Assembly: GCF_025698965.1 (NCBI RefSeq)
Contig: NZ_JAILWL010000010.1
Location: 1-34,067, forward strand
Length of the DNA stretch: 34,067 bases
Origin: Roseibium sp.
GTDB lineage: Bacteria; Pseudomonadota; Alphaproteobacteria; Rhizobiales; Stappiaceae
Direction of reading: 5' to 3'
The notes beneath the pieces were generated by a model. It saw only the letters and a list, made by a program, of their open reading frames with translations. It made no database searches and had not been told where the DNA came from. Below are positions 1 to 8,962 of the stretch, in pieces (position 1 is the first letter of the stretch; each line of letters opens with the position of its first letter). Position numbers and translations under genes: made by a program.

Positions 1-346
1 GATTCAAACTGGCGAATGGGTCCTGAAAGATCATCTGGACCTCAAGAGCATAGCGCTTGCGCTGTGCCGATGACATCGCATCGAGTTGGTGACCATCATA
101 GTAGATGGCTCCCGCCGTCGCTGCCTCGACACCGGCCACCATGCGGCCAAGGGTCGACTTGCCGCATCCGCTTTCCCCGACAAGGCCAAGGACTTCACCT
201 TGATGGATTTCAAGATCCACGCCGGAAACCGCTCTGACGACGGTTTCCTGATAGTTCGCTCCCAAAAGGTTGGCGATCTTCTCCGCGGTGTCGGGCTCGC
301 TCACATAGCGTTTGGTCAGCCCGTCAAGTTGCAGAAGCGGTGTCAT
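1..346 (-). CDS. Peptide-type ABC transporter ATP-binding protein (OppF/DppF family), 3' partial
   Basis: This is the second ATPase of a peptide/nickel-type ABC importer and would energise uptake from the cytoplasmic face. I read about 115 residues from an ATG at 344-346. Walker A GESGCGKST is at residues 57-65, and a Q-loop of the form QDPFASLN lies at the truncated end. The stretch before Walker A (VSGVDLEIHQGEVLGLVGES) is typical of OppF. The ABC signature, Walker B and C-terminal oligopeptide domain lie beyond the left edge. The start overlaps the end of the preceding ATPase gene by 23 bases, so the two are probably translationally coupled. The family is clear; the substrate is not determinable from this subunit. 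Confidence 0.9.
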   Translation of the reverse strand, partial: MTPLLQLDGLTKRYVSEPDTAEKIANLLGANYQETVVRAVSGVDLEIHQGEVLGLVGESGCGKSTLGRMVAGVEAATAGAIYYDGHQLDAMSSAQRKRYALEVQMIFQDPFASLN

Positions 347-1319
347 CAAGCCCCTCCTCGATTGGATTGTGGCACCGGACCGTACGTCCATCCCCGGTAG
401 ATGACGTCTCCGGATCGCTCGCGCAGATATCGCTCGCTCTCGGGCACCTCGGCCGGAAGGGACATCCTTTTCCGAGGTTCAGGAGATTGGGCGTCATTCC
501 CGGGATCTGGGTCAGGCGTTTGCCGTGAGAAGCATTGCTCGGGATTGAGTCGATCAACCCACGCGTATAGGGATGCGCCGGCCGGTCCAGTAGGTCGCTG
601 ACGGGGCCGAATTCGACGATGCGTCCCGCATACATAACGGCCACTTTATGAGCCAGACCGGCGACAACCGTCAGGTCGTGGGTGATCCAGATCAGTCCCA
701 TGTTCCGGTTACTCAAAAGACGCTGCATTTCGAACAGGATTTGGGACTGGATGGTCACGTCCAGGGCGGTCGTCGGCTCATCGGCAATGATCAGGTCGGG
801 TTCCAGCATCAATGCGATCGCTATGACCACTCTTTGACGCATTCCGCCCGACATCTCGTGCGGATAGGTCTTCAACCGCTCGGCGGGAGAAGGAATCCCG
901 ACCTGTGCCAGCGCATCCTCGGCAAGTTGCCGGGCCTCGGCATGCGAGACTTTCCGATGTGCCAGGATTGTTTCGATCATCTGTGTGTCGATGCGCAGAA
1001 CCGGGTTCAACGTCATCATAGGATCTTGGAAGATCATCGCGATGCGATCGCCGCGCAGTTGCCGCAATTCGGTGTCGCCAAGACGGCCAAGGTCCTTCCC
1101 GTTGAGCAGAATCTCGCCGGACTTCACTTTTCCTGGCTTGTCGAGGAGCTGCATGATCGAAAAACCGGTGATCGTCTTGCCAGACCCCGATTCACCGACG
1201 ATGCCAAGCACTTCGCCGGGCATGACGTCGAAGCAGACATTGTTGACCGCACGCAGCGCACCGGCGCGGGTGTCGAATTCCGTGACGAGGTCGCGGACAG
1301 AGAGAACAGGCGCCGTCAT
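324..1319 (-). CDS. Peptide-type ABC transporter ATP-binding protein (OppD/DppD family)
   Basis: This 331-residue protein is the first ATPase of the importer. Walker A GESGSGKT is at residues 42-49, the Q-loop QDPMMTLNP at 98-105, the ABC signature MSGGMRQRV at 156-164, and Walker B LIIADEP at 176-182. The C-terminal CPFRPRCPRA segment is the conserved cysteine region of the oligopeptide ATPase family. The frame stays open upstream to 1706, but homology begins at the ATG at 1317-1319, which overlaps the permease stop as ATGA. Length matches the family norm of about 330 residues. Its partners are the permeases upstream and the OppF-like ATPase downstream. Confidence 0.93.
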   Translation of the reverse strand: MTAPVLSVRDLVTEFDTRAGALRAVNNVCFDVMPGEVLGIVGESGSGKTITGFSIMQLLDKPGKVKSGEILLNGKDLGRLGDTELRQLRGDRIAMIFQDPMMTLNPVLRIDTQMIETILAHRKVSHAEARQLAEDALAQVGIPSPAERLKTYPHEMSGGMRQRVVIAIALMLEPDLIIADEPTTALDVTIQSQILFEMQRLLSNRNMGLIWITHDLTVVAGLAHKVAVMYAGRIVEFGPVSDLLDRPAHPYTRGLIDSIPSNASHGKRLTQIPGMTPNLLNLGKGCPFRPRCPRASDICASDPETSSTGDGRTVRCHNPIEEGLDDTASAT

Positions 1320-2203
1320 TTCTGCATCCTCGGATTGAGAATGTCGCGGACATGGTCGCCGACCACGTTGATGCACACCAGTGTCACCAGCAGCACGACA
1401 CCAGGGTAGAAACTGATCCAGTAACGACCTGACAGCAGGTAACCGAAGCCGTTGGAGATCAGCAAACCGAGCGACGGTTCGGTAATCGGCACGCCGACAC
1501 CGAGGAAGGAGAGCGAAGCTTCGATGGCGATCGCGTTGGCGACCTGAACCGTGGCGATAACGATCACCGGCGGCAGGCAGTTGGGAAGCACATGGCCGAA
1601 CAGAATACGCATGGGCTGAAGCGCCAGGCACCGGGCCGCCATGACATAGTCCTTGCGGATCTCGACAAGAGCCGCGCCACGGACCGTCCGAGCAAAATAC
1701 GCCCACTGCACCAGAACAAGGGCAATGATGACCTTGTCGATCCCCTTGCCGAGGATCGCCAGCAGCAGCAATGCCACCAGTAGAGCGGGAAAAGAAAGCT
1801 GAATATCGACGGCCCGCATGATGAACGCTTCCACGCGTCCGCCACTCCAGGCCGCAAGCATTCCAAGGCTCATGCCAATGGCAACGGCCGAACCGACCGC
1901 AATCAGACTTACCGACAACGAAATTCGTAGTCCGTAGATCATGGCCGACAGCATGTCTCGGCCTTGTTCGTCGGTTCCGAGCCAGTAGTGGAAGCCGTCA
2001 AACCCCACCGAACCGGGCGGCAGGCTGCCGTCCATGATGTTGATTTCAGCAAGATCGTAAGGGTTCTGCGGTGCGATCTGCGCTGCGAAAATTGCGACAC
2101 ATGCAATCCCCAGCACTCCAATGGCAGCTATGACTGCGGTCGGGCTGCGGACAAAGTCTTCAACGAACCGCCTGAAAGGGCTTTCGACAGGTATTGCACT
2201 CAT
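1316..2203 (-). CDS. Peptide-type ABC transporter permease (OppC/DppC family)
   Basis: This 295-residue inner-membrane permease has the OppC layout. A short cytoplasmic N-terminus leads into a first membrane segment (AVIAAIGVLGIACVAIFAAQ) and a periplasmic stretch with the family motif HYWLGTDEQGRDMLS. The BPD_transp_1 domain follows, with the EAA-loop region around EIRKDYVMAARCLALQPMRI. Its start overlaps the end of the OppB-like gene by four bases, and its end overlaps the OppD start by four bases. Both overlaps indicate one tightly coupled operon. Nothing looks damaged. The substrate is not predictable from the permease alone. Confidence 0.93.
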   Translation of the reverse strand: MSAIPVESPFRRFVEDFVRSPTAVIAAIGVLGIACVAIFAAQIAPQNPYDLAEINIMDGSLPPGSVGFDGFHYWLGTDEQGRDMLSAMIYGLRISLSVSLIAVGSAVAIGMSLGMLAAWSGGRVEAFIMRAVDIQLSFPALLVALLLLAILGKGIDKVIIALVLVQWAYFARTVRGAALVEIRKDYVMAARCLALQPMRILFGHVLPNCLPPVIVIATVQVANAIAIEASLSFLGVGVPITEPSLGLLISNGFGYLLSGRYWISFYPGVVLLVTLVCINVVGDHVRDILNPRMQK

Positions 2204-3177
2204 GACTTACCTGCCTTGATCCGGATCCTTGGATCCAGCATCGAGTACGCCATGTCGACGAAGAAATTGATCATTACGAACATAAACACCGTGAGCATCA
2301 TGTAGGCGACCACCACCGGCCGATCCAAGAGACCGATGCTGTCGATTAGCAGCTTGCCGATGCCGGGCCAGGCGAACACCGTTTCGGTCACCACAGCGAA
2401 CGCGATGACATTGCCGAGTTCGAGCCCCAGAACCGTTACGACCGGAATGAGAATGTTCTTCAGGATGTGAACGCCAACGATCCGTTTTTCGGACAAGCCA
2501 CGCGCTCTGGCGTATTTCACATAGTCCTGAAGGGAGACTTCTGATGTACCGGCCCGGCTTAACCGGATCACCAGCGCAATCTTGAAGATCGCCAGATTGA
2601 GCGCAGGCAAAATCAGATGCTTTAATCCATCCAGGGTCAGGAAGCTGACCGGAATGCCGAAAAGATCGGTGGTCTGGCCTCGGCCACCGGATGGCAGAAC
2701 TCGCCAGAAAACCGCGAACAGCATGATCAGCATGAGACCTTGCCAGAAATTCGGAGTTGAGAACCCGATGATCGACCCGCCCATGATGACGCGACTGCCG
2801 GGAGAACTCGGATAGAGCCCGGCAATCATGCCAAGGGGGATCCCCAACAGGATTGCAAGCAGCATTGCGAAGAATGCTAGTTCCAGAGTTGCTGGAAGAC
2901 GCGACAGGATCAGTTCCAGAGCCGGCGTGTTGTGCACAAACGACACACCCAGGTTGCCGGTCGCGATGCCTTTCAGAAACTGGAGGAACTGGATGTAAAT
3001 CGGCTGATCGAGGCCCAGTCGGCGGATCGCCGCTTCCTGGGCGGCCAGGTCATCCTCCGGATTGATCAGGAGATCGACCGGATTGCCGACCATGTAGAGG
3101 CCAAAAAAGACAATCGTCGCCATGACCGCCATAACCAGAAGCGACTGGCCAAAGCGGCGAATGAGATAAGCAAGCAT
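2200..3177 (-). CDS. Peptide-type ABC transporter permease (OppB/DppB family)
   Basis: This 325-residue permease begins MLAYLIRRFGQSLLVMAV, the classic OppB start with a basic RRF motif before the first membrane helix. A periplasmic loop with LGLDQPIYIQFLQFLKG and a BPD_transp_1 domain follow, with an EAA-like loop near VSLQDYVKYARARGLSEKRI. A TTG eleven codons upstream (3208-3210) is in frame. I reject it because it falls inside a perfect hairpin and the family homology starts at the ATG at 3175-3177. The gene lies between the binding protein and the OppC-like permease, with an ATGA overlap into the latter. Confidence 0.93.
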   Translation of the reverse strand: MLAYLIRRFGQSLLVMAVMATIVFFGLYMVGNPVDLLINPEDDLAAQEAAIRRLGLDQPIYIQFLQFLKGIATGNLGVSFVHNTPALELILSRLPATLELAFFAMLLAILLGIPLGMIAGLYPSSPGSRVIMGGSIIGFSTPNFWQGLMLIMLFAVFWRVLPSGGRGQTTDLFGIPVSFLTLDGLKHLILPALNLAIFKIALVIRLSRAGTSEVSLQDYVKYARARGLSEKRIVGVHILKNILIPVVTVLGLELGNVIAFAVVTETVFAWPGIGKLLIDSIGLLDRPVVVAYMMLTVFMFVMINFFVDMAYSMLDPRIRIKAGKS

Positions 3178-3200
3178 GCTGCTGTTCCAAGTGGGGATAA

Positions 3201-3219
3201 GCCGGGGCAATGCCCCGGC
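3201..3219 (-). promoter_or_regulatory. Intercistronic stem-loop after the binding-protein gene
   Basis: The bases form GCCGGGGCA, a one-base centre, and TGCCCCGGC, a perfect GC-rich inverted repeat. It lies between the stop of the binding-protein gene (3228) and the start of the OppB-like permease (3177). No T-run follows on the minus strand, so it is more likely an mRNA-stabilising or attenuating hairpin than a full terminator. Such hairpins commonly let the binding protein be made in excess over the membrane parts. Confidence 0.7.
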
Positions 3220-3227
3220 TCAAATGA

Positions 3228-4837
3228 TCAGTCGACCGGGCGAACCGTTGTCAGCACAGTGTGCTGATCAGCGCGCGGTGTGATCGTCAGCCCTTTGCGC
3301 AAAGCCCAGGGAGTGACTTCGTAATGCAACGGAAGGATCGCGACGTCGTCAACAACAATCTTGCTTGCGCGGCGCAGTGCTGCATCATGGGCTTCCGGCT
3401 CAACAGTTGCCAATGCCGTTTCGATCTCCGCGTCAAGTACAGGGTTCGAATAACGACCGCGATTGGTTCCACCGAGACCCTTGTCCTTGTTCTGTGACGC
3501 GACAAGTGCCCTCAACGGCGACGCCATTCCGGCGCCCGAAGCTCCCCAGCCTGCAAGATAGAGCGAGAACTCATACTTGTTCCGGCGTGAGAAGAACACG
3601 CTCTTGGTCATTGCATCGACGTCAGTCTTGATGCCGGCACGGGTCAACATTTGCGCAACTGCCTGGGCAATCTTTGAATCGTTGATGTAGCGGTCATTGG
3701 GCGTGCCGAGCACGAGTGTGAAGCCATCGGGATATCCAGCTTCCGCCAGAAGTTTTTTGGCTTCTTCCAGATTTGCTTCCTCAAGCCCGATTTCCGGGTC
3801 GACGCCGCGCATGAAATCCGGCACGAGCTGGCGCGCGGGAACTGCCAGACCACCCATGATCCGGTCGACGATCAGCGGCCGGTCGATCGCTAGGGAGATT
3901 GCCTTGCGTACACGCACGTCCTTCAGCGGGTTTTTGCCATCCGTTCCGCCGATCCCCGGGCTTGGTTCACCCTGGTGGTCGAAATGCAGATAAATCACCC
4001 GCGACGATGCACCCTGCACGACGTCAACGCCGTCTTCCGCCCGAAGTGTTTCCAGATCCTGTACCGGCGGTTTTTCAATAATGTCCACATCACCTGCGAG
4101 GAGCGCGGCAACACGGGCACCGTCATTTGTGATCGGCCGGATAACGATTTCTTCCCAATGAGGTTTTTCGCCCCAATAGTCATCGAATCGAGCCAAAGTA
4201 ATCCTGTCGCCGGAAACGAAACTGACGAACTTATAGGGGCCGGTTCCGATCGCGGCCTTGCCTGAATTGTAGTCCTCGGATGGCGGGTAGGACGCGATGC
4301 CTTCGCAACCGCCTTTCGTGTAGGTTACCGGCCCGTCATGACCCGCAGCGCTTGCCGATACGACGCCGAAGCTGGCAAAGTCGCTTAACAGCAATGGGTA
4401 AGGTGTTGCGGTCGTTACGCGGATCGTATGGTCATCCGGAGCCTCGATGGTTTCGGCACGTTTGATGAACCCTTCCATCGAGGACGGACTGTTGGGAACG
4501 TTCGGGATGCGGCAAGCCGTGTAAAGGAAATCCCGTGCTGTAAAATCGGTGCGTCGTGGAACTTGACACCATCGCGCAACTTGAATTCCCACGTCAGATC
4601 ATCCGGGTTGCTCCAGCTTTCAGCAAGCATCGGAACAATGCCCAGGTTCTCGTCTTCACCGACCAGAGCCTCGAACATGTGCTTGCGAAGCGCGTTGTTT
4701 GGTCCGAGATTGTGATAGAGCGGATCCACGGAGCTCGGTTCAGACGCGAAACCGGCTGTCAATGTCTCCGCATGCGCAGTCACGCCACTGACTGCCAGGC
4801 CTGCGGCCAATGCCACCTTCCAAATCGTATTCTTCAT
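3228..4837 (-). pseudogene. Peptide/nickel-type ABC substrate-binding protein (SBP_bac_5), frameshifted
   Basis: This is the periplasmic binding protein of the adjacent importer, read in two frames. The ATG at 4835-4837 follows a strong GGAGG five bases upstream, and a GTG two codons earlier lies inside that ribosome site. The signal peptide runs MKNTIWKVALAAGLAVSGV to a likely cut after AHA. The first frame carries the family sequence to VKFHD at 4553-4555. The family sequence then resumes in the next frame with TDFTARDFLYTA from 4550. Adding one base would restore DGTDF and give about 536 residues, normal for the family. The damage is therefore a single-base deletion next to 4552. It could be a true mutation or a sequencing error; the rest is intact and well conserved. 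Confidence 0.85.
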
Positions 4838-4904
4838 GTCCACCTCCGTATTTTTTAAAGAGTTTCAGAGGTGGAAAATCGAAATTCAACTGTATTCACA
4901 ATCG

Positions 4905-4936
4905 GAAAGCCCTATTCCAAAATGGAATGGGGCTTC
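4905..4936. terminator. Imperfect palindrome at the end of the LysR gene
   Basis: GAAAGCCCTATTCCA at 4905-4919 and TGGAATGGGGCTTC at 4923-4936 pair around a three-base loop, with one mismatch and one bulged base. On the minus strand the hairpin sits over the LysR stop codon and upstream of the binding-protein ribosome site. It may terminate or attenuate LysR transcription before the ABC operon. The T-run after it is short, so terminator status is uncertain. Confidence 0.5.
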
Positions 4937-5861
4937 AGGAGTAACTCAGTGTCTCCACTTTCAGTCCCGTTGTTTCACACATATGTTGGATACTCGAATG
5001 GAGGCACTTCAGGAAGCTGTCGACTTCCGGTTTTCTGTCGAGACCTGCGACCTCCAGCAATGCCAGCGTGTGAAAGATCTCCGAACCAAACGGACGAATA
5101 GCCACTCGCGAGCTGCCGGTATAACCAGCCATCAGTGCATTCACGATGGCAATACCCAGGCCCTGTTCGGCACATCTGCAAGCCGCCAGAACGTTTGCTG
5201 TTTCGATTTTGACGTTCGGGCGTATTCCATTACGTCGAAACGCCTCGTCAATCTGTTGCCGGGTCGGCTGACGGGTCGAAAGCAGAACAAGCGGTTCATC
5301 GATCAGATCTTCGGCAGAAATCCGCTCCTTATTCGCAAGAGGATGCGACTCAGGTATGCAGCAATGACTTGTCGAGCGGTAAAGGGGCTGAACGCTTAGC
5401 GTTGGGTGAGAGACCGGCAGCGTCACGAGCGCAAAATCGGCCGCCTGGCGGATCATCGTATCAATGGTTGCATGGGTCGTGCGAACATCGAAGAGAACTC
5501 GGGTCTCGGGGTGCAGCTCGTAAAACTGCTTCAGGACTGTTGGTATGACGGCGTGAGCCAGGCTGGGAACGGTCACCAGGCTGAGGACCTTTTGCGCAGC
5601 GTCATTGCGGTTGTCTCGCACGGATCGAAGCGAGGACATGGCCTCTAGAACTTTCCGAACCCGTCCGAGTACGGATGATGCTCTGGGGGCAGGTACCAGC
5701 TTTCCGTTCTGCCTATAGAAAACTTCGTAACCGAGATCGTCTTCGAAGCGGGCCAAAATTTTGCTGACGGCGGACTGAGTCATCCCCATCTCTCGGGCAG
5801 CCGCCGAGATCGACCCGGAACGAACGATGGCGTCAAAGACCTCAAGCTGTTTCAATTGCAT
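4935..5861 (-). CDS. LysR-family transcriptional regulator
   Basis: This 308-residue protein begins MQLKQLEVFDAIVRSGSISA, followed by the winged-helix segment AAREMGMTQSAVSKILARFE, within the first 60 or so residues. A LysR substrate-binding domain fills the rest (VPSLAHAVIPTVLKQFYELHP, later FALVTLPVSHP and CRCAEQGLGIAIVNALMAGY). The length is usual for the family. It lies directly upstream of and in the same direction as the ABC importer genes, and divergent from the formylglycine-generating enzyme gene across 185 bases. It could control either or both; the sequence does not decide. The ligand is unknown. Confidence 0.92.
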   Translation of the reverse strand: MQLKQLEVFDAIVRSGSISAAAREMGMTQSAVSKILARFEDDLGYEVFYRQNGKLVPAPRASSVLGRVRKVLEAMSSLRSVRDNRNDAAQKVLSLVTVPSLAHAVIPTVLKQFYELHPETRVLFDVRTTHATIDTMIRQAADFALVTLPVSHPTLSVQPLYRSTSHCCIPESHPLANKERISAEDLIDEPLVLLSTRQPTRQQIDEAFRRNGIRPNVKIETANVLAACRCAEQGLGIAIVNALMAGYTGSSRVAIRPFGSEIFHTLALLEVAGLDRKPEVDSFLKCLHSSIQHMCETTGLKVETLSYS

Positions 5862-6046
5862 GTGGCAGGACTTGAACTTTCAATTGACTTTACAGAAATA
5901 TTGGCTCCAAAAGAGCAAACTGCAAGAAACTTTGTTTGTGCTCCAGAAAATCCGTCAGCAATTTGATGAGATGATCGCCGTTTGCTTCATGCCGGGAGAG
6001 ACATTTCCGATGAAGGACGGAGAGAGGGATCTGCAAAGGGAAAAAT
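5862..6046. promoter_or_regulatory. Divergent promoter region, LysR gene / FGE gene
   Basis: The 185 bases lie between two outward-facing genes and are AT-richer than the surroundings. A loose inverted repeat, GAGCAAAC near 5913-5920 and GTTTGTGCTC at 5934-5943, could be a LysR-type site. An AAAGGG about seven bases before the GTG at 6047 is a plausible ribosome site for the FGE gene. I could not place -35/-10 boxes with confidence. Confidence 0.4.
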
Positions 6047-6892
6047 GTGACCGAAATTATTTGGTTTGACGGCGGTACAAGTGTTGTCGGGACAAACCGC
6101 CCGGAGATACCCACCGACGGCGAGGGACCTGTTCGCAAGGTCAAGTTAAAGCCGTTTGGAATGGCCGCCTGCACCGTATCCGTTTCGGAGTTTGCGAAAT
6201 TCGTAATGGGTACAGGCTATGTGACAGAAGCAGAAAAAATCGGCTGGTCGTTTGTGTTTCGCGGTCTGTTGGACCAGGAATTGGGGCCGAAACCACCCGG
6301 TCTGCCTTGGTGGAACAGCGTCGAAGGTGCTACCTGGAAAACTCCCCTCGGACCAGAGACGGAAGCGTCTGCGCGTCCAAACCATCCGGTTGTCCATGTT
6401 TCGCATAACGATGCGGTCGCCTATGCCGAATGGGCAGGTGGTCGGTTGCCGTCCGAGGCAGAGTGGGAGCATGCCGCCCGAGGCGGAGCGGAACTTGTTC
6501 GTTACCCGTGGGGGGACAGGGAGCCGGACGATGATGGCTTCCAGCCCTGCAACATTTGGCAGGGCGAGTTTCCAACTCAAAATACTTGCAAGGACGCCTA
6601 TTACGGAACCGCGCCGGTCGACAGTTTCGAGTCGAACGCCGCCGGACTTTACAACATGAGCGGCAACGTCTGGGAATGGTGCCATGACCTCTTCAGGATA
6701 CGGTCTCTCAGCTCAAAGGCTAAATCGCGGAACGAAAAAGCGCGCCGGGAAAAGGAAAGGTTATTGAAGGGGGGATCATACCTCTGTCACCGCAGTTATT
6801 GCTGGCGTTACCGGATCGCTGCCCGAACCGGTCGACAGCCCGACAACGCCACGTCTCATTGCGGTTTCCGCCTGGCGTTCGATCCTGCCTGA
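6047..6892 (+). CDS. Formylglycine-generating enzyme (sulfatase-modifying factor)
   Basis: This 281-residue protein converts the active-site cysteine of sulfatases to formylglycine, using oxygen and copper, before they can work. The FGE-sulfatase fold is recognisable throughout: [10 protein letters not shown] near the start, [20 protein letters not shown] at 113-132, [15 protein letters not shown] at 133-147, and [11 protein letters not shown] at 201-211. The key motif [11 protein letters not shown] at 242-252 gives Cys247 and Cys252 with the same spacing as the two catalytic cysteines of human SUMF1. It is therefore a true FGE rather than one of the many related proteins lacking them. The start is GTG after an AAAGGG. 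There is no signal peptide, so it acts in the cytoplasm, which fits the two unexported sulfatases downstream. A basic stretch at 219-239 precedes the active-site motif. Confidence 0.93.
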   Translation: MTEIIWFDGGTSVVGTNRPEIPTDGEGPVRKVKLKPFGMAACTVSVSEFAKFVMGTGYVTEAEKIGWSFVFRGLLDQELGPKPPGLPWWNSVEGATWKTPLGPETEASARPNHPVVHVSHNDAVAYAEWAGGRLPSEAEWEHAARGGAELVRYPWGDREPDDDGFQPCNIWQGEFPTQNTCKDAYYGTAPVDSFESNAAGLYNMSGNVWEWCHDLFRIRSLSSKAKSRNEKARREKERLLKGGSYLCHRSYCWRYRIAARTGRQPDNATSHCGFRLAFDPA

Positions 6893-7065
6893 TTCAGGAT
6901 CGTATGCGCCTCTTTTGGTTGAGCTATCGAGATGGGCCGCATGTGATCCATCATGGAGTTGCCGGGAGGAAACCAGTTGATCTGCGATGTTTCACAAATT
7001 CAACACGTGCATGATCAGCCAAAGTCGATTGAGCTGGCTTCAGCGCGTTAGGGCAAGCGTCTCGG

Positions 7066-7761
7066 TTAGGAAAAGAAATTCTGCAAGTGGTCATCTATCG
7101 CCACTGCCGCCGCAGACAGGTGTTCGCTCATCATTTGTTCCGCTTTTGCAGCGTCCCGGGCTTCCAGTGCTTCGATTATCCGCTTGTGTTCTTTCTGGGA
7201 TTCCGCTCGGCGGTCGGCAGACTGAAACGGAGCGCGTTGAAAAGGGGCAATGCGCAAGCGGCAGAACTCGACTGCATCAATCAGGTCAGTGTTCTGCGTA
7301 CCAGAAATAATCGCGCTATGAAACTTCCGGTTGGCAAGCGCATAGCCTTCAGCGTCGCCAGACTTGTGAAGCGTTTCACATTGCTCGTGTATCTTGCGGA
7401 GACGGCCGATCTCCACCGCACTGATTCTACTTGCCGCCAGCTTGGCACAGAGTGACTCGAGCAGGATTGAGGCCTCGCACAGCGAAGCGACGCGTTCAAT
7501 CTCCACTCCTTGCACGATTGTTCCTGAATGTGGCTTGCTGCTGACAAGACCGGCCGCTGCAAGCTGTTGCAAAGCTTCTCTAACCGGGGTTCGAGACACT
7601 CCATATTCGTTTGCGAGCGAACGTTCATCCAGACGCGTTCCAGGTTCGCATTTTCCAGACAATATGTCGTCGGCAATATGCCGCCGAAGTACGTTGGCCA
7701 AGGTATCGCCGCGCTCAACTTGCAGCGGTTTCACTGGCGCCGCTTCTTTTTGATTCTTCAA
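7066..7761 (-). CDS. GntR-family (FCD subfamily) transcriptional regulator
   Basis: This regulator of about 231 residues has an N-terminal winged helix (GDTLANVLRRHIADDILSGK, then ERSLANEYGVSRTPVREALQ) and an all-helical FCD ligand domain with the FHSAIISGTQN and HLSAAA histidines that usually bind metal and acid ligands. The frame is open further upstream, but those residues look like translated promoter. I therefore choose the TTG at 7759-7761, which has AGAGAG eight bases before it and gives the usual FCD length. The gene is divergent from the first TctC gene, whose promoter carries GntR-like half-sites. It probably senses an organic acid carried by that transporter (inference). Confidence 0.9.
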   Translation of the reverse strand: MKNQKEAAPVKPLQVERGDTLANVLRRHIADDILSGKCEPGTRLDERSLANEYGVSRTPVREALQQLAAAGLVSSKPHSGTIVQGVEIERVASLCEASILLESLCAKLAASRISAVEIGRLRKIHEQCETLHKSGDAEGYALANRKFHSAIISGTQNTDLIDAVEFCRLRIAPFQRAPFQSADRRAESQKEHKRIIEALEARDAAKAEQMMSEHLSAAAVAIDDHLQNFFS

Positions 7762-7840
7762 TTTGCTGTCTCTCTGAATTTTCTGTCCACAAAGACATAC
7801 CCAAGTCCACCAAAATTTGCGAGTTGCCACACTTAGAATT

Positions 7841-7876
7841 ATTTGGTACACAATATTTAGAAATGGCATACCAAAT
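7841..7876. promoter_or_regulatory. Candidate GntR operator between the gntR-like and tctC genes
   Basis: ATTTGGTA at 7841-7848 and TACCAAAT at 7869-7876 are exact inverted repeats with a 20-base spacer. The right arm overlaps a near-palindromic TGGCATACCA at 7864-7873, which resembles the TGGTATACCA-like sites of FCD-type GntR proteins. The site is 80 bases from the regulator start and 63 from the TctC start, a position suited to control of both. Confidence 0.55.
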
Positions 7877-7938
7877 GGAAATGAGCCATACCGACTACGT
7901 CGGCTGGTGTGATTGCGACGAATTTCTGGGAGGAATAA

Positions 7939-8925
7939 ATGCAGTTGCAAACAAAGCGGTGCGCAGCCGCGATTGGGTTATCCGTGGCTTTGGGAATCGG
8001 CTTTGCGCTTTCGGTGCAGGAAGCGGCGGCAGATTTCCCCGATCAGCCGATTACGCTTGTTGTCGGATCGGCACCAGGATCGGCGCCAGACACGCTTGCG
8101 CGAATTATTGCGGAAGAGATGAGCCAGATCCTGGGGCAACCGGTCGTCACCGACAATCGGCCAGGAGCTGCGGGGGCCATCGCTGCGGGGTCCGTCGCTC
8201 GTTCAGATCCTGATGGTTACACCATGATGATGATGACGGCGGTCCATTCGATTTCACCGACGACGCGATCTGACCTGAACTACAGTTTTGTCGACGATTT
8301 TGAAGGTGTCGGAATGGTCGCCTCGGTGCCATTGCTATTTGTCGTGAACAATGACCTCGAAACAACCGACATGCCGGGTTTCATCGAGCGCGCCAAGCAG
8401 GGAGATATTTTCTATTCCACTCCTGGTGTTGGCACGCTGCAGCATTTGTCGACGGAGGACTTCGCAAAAAAAGTTGGCATTGAAATGACCATGGTTCCCT
8501 ACAAGGGAGGTGGAAATGCAACGAAGGCAGTTCTGGCGAATGAGGTTCAGTTGTTTTTCGCCGGTATCCCACCTGCATTGCCGCATGTGGTTTCCGGGTC
8601 CTTGACTGCGCTGGGTATTTCCACGCCAGAGCGTTCTCCGGTGCTGCACGACGTTCCGACTTTTCAGGAGCTCGGTTTTGAGGACTACAATGTGGACAAC
8701 TGGCACGCACTCTACGTGCCCGCAGGCACACCAGCCGATGTTGTCTCCAAACTGTCAGACGCACTGAACGCCACTCTGGCGAAGCCGGAAACCGCGCAAT
8801 CGTTTCTGAATGTTGGAGCAACCCCAAGTCCCAGTTCTCCCGAAGCTCAAACGGCATTCGGCCACAGCGAAGTGGCGCGCTGGAAGAAGATTGTCGAAGA
8901 CACAAATATCGACCTCGGCAAATAG
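7939..8925 (+). CDS. Tripartite tricarboxylate transporter substrate-binding protein (TctC/Bug), first system
   Basis: This 328-residue periplasmic binding protein has a signal peptide (basic LQTKR, then AAAIGLSVALGIGFALSVQE, cut near AAA-DFP). The Bug-family start DFPDQPITLVVGSAPGSAPDTLARIIAEEM follows. The family loop VTDNRPGAAGAIAAGSVARSDPDGYT and the second-domain segment VPYKGGGNATKAVLANEV are both present. GGGAGGAATAA before the ATG is a strong ribosome site. A sulfatase gene, then TctB and TctA genes, follow on the same strand, so this is the capture component of that transporter. Bug proteins bind carboxylates; the exact ligand is not visible. Confidence 0.93.
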   Translation: MQLQTKRCAAAIGLSVALGIGFALSVQEAAADFPDQPITLVVGSAPGSAPDTLARIIAEEMSQILGQPVVTDNRPGAAGAIAAGSVARSDPDGYTMMMMTAVHSISPTTRSDLNYSFVDDFEGVGMVASVPLLFVVNNDLETTDMPGFIERAKQGDIFYSTPGVGTLQHLSTEDFAKKVGIEMTMVPYKGGGNATKAVLANEVQLFFAGIPPALPHVVSGSLTALGISTPERSPVLHDVPTFQELGFEDYNVDNWHALYVPAGTPADVVSKLSDALNATLAKPETAQSFLNVGATPSPSSPEAQTAFGHSEVARWKKIVEDTNIDLGK

Positions 8926-8962
8926 GATCGGCGCAATCAAGACCAGAAGAACGGCTGTCACT

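Noticed and set aside
648-1409. 253-codon open frame on the plus strand opposite the OppD-like ATPase
   Set aside because: Antisense to an intact ATPase; no domain seen.
3178-3210. TTG start eleven codons upstream for the OppB-like permease
   Set aside because: It lies inside a perfect hairpin, lacks a ribosome site, and family homology begins at the later ATG.
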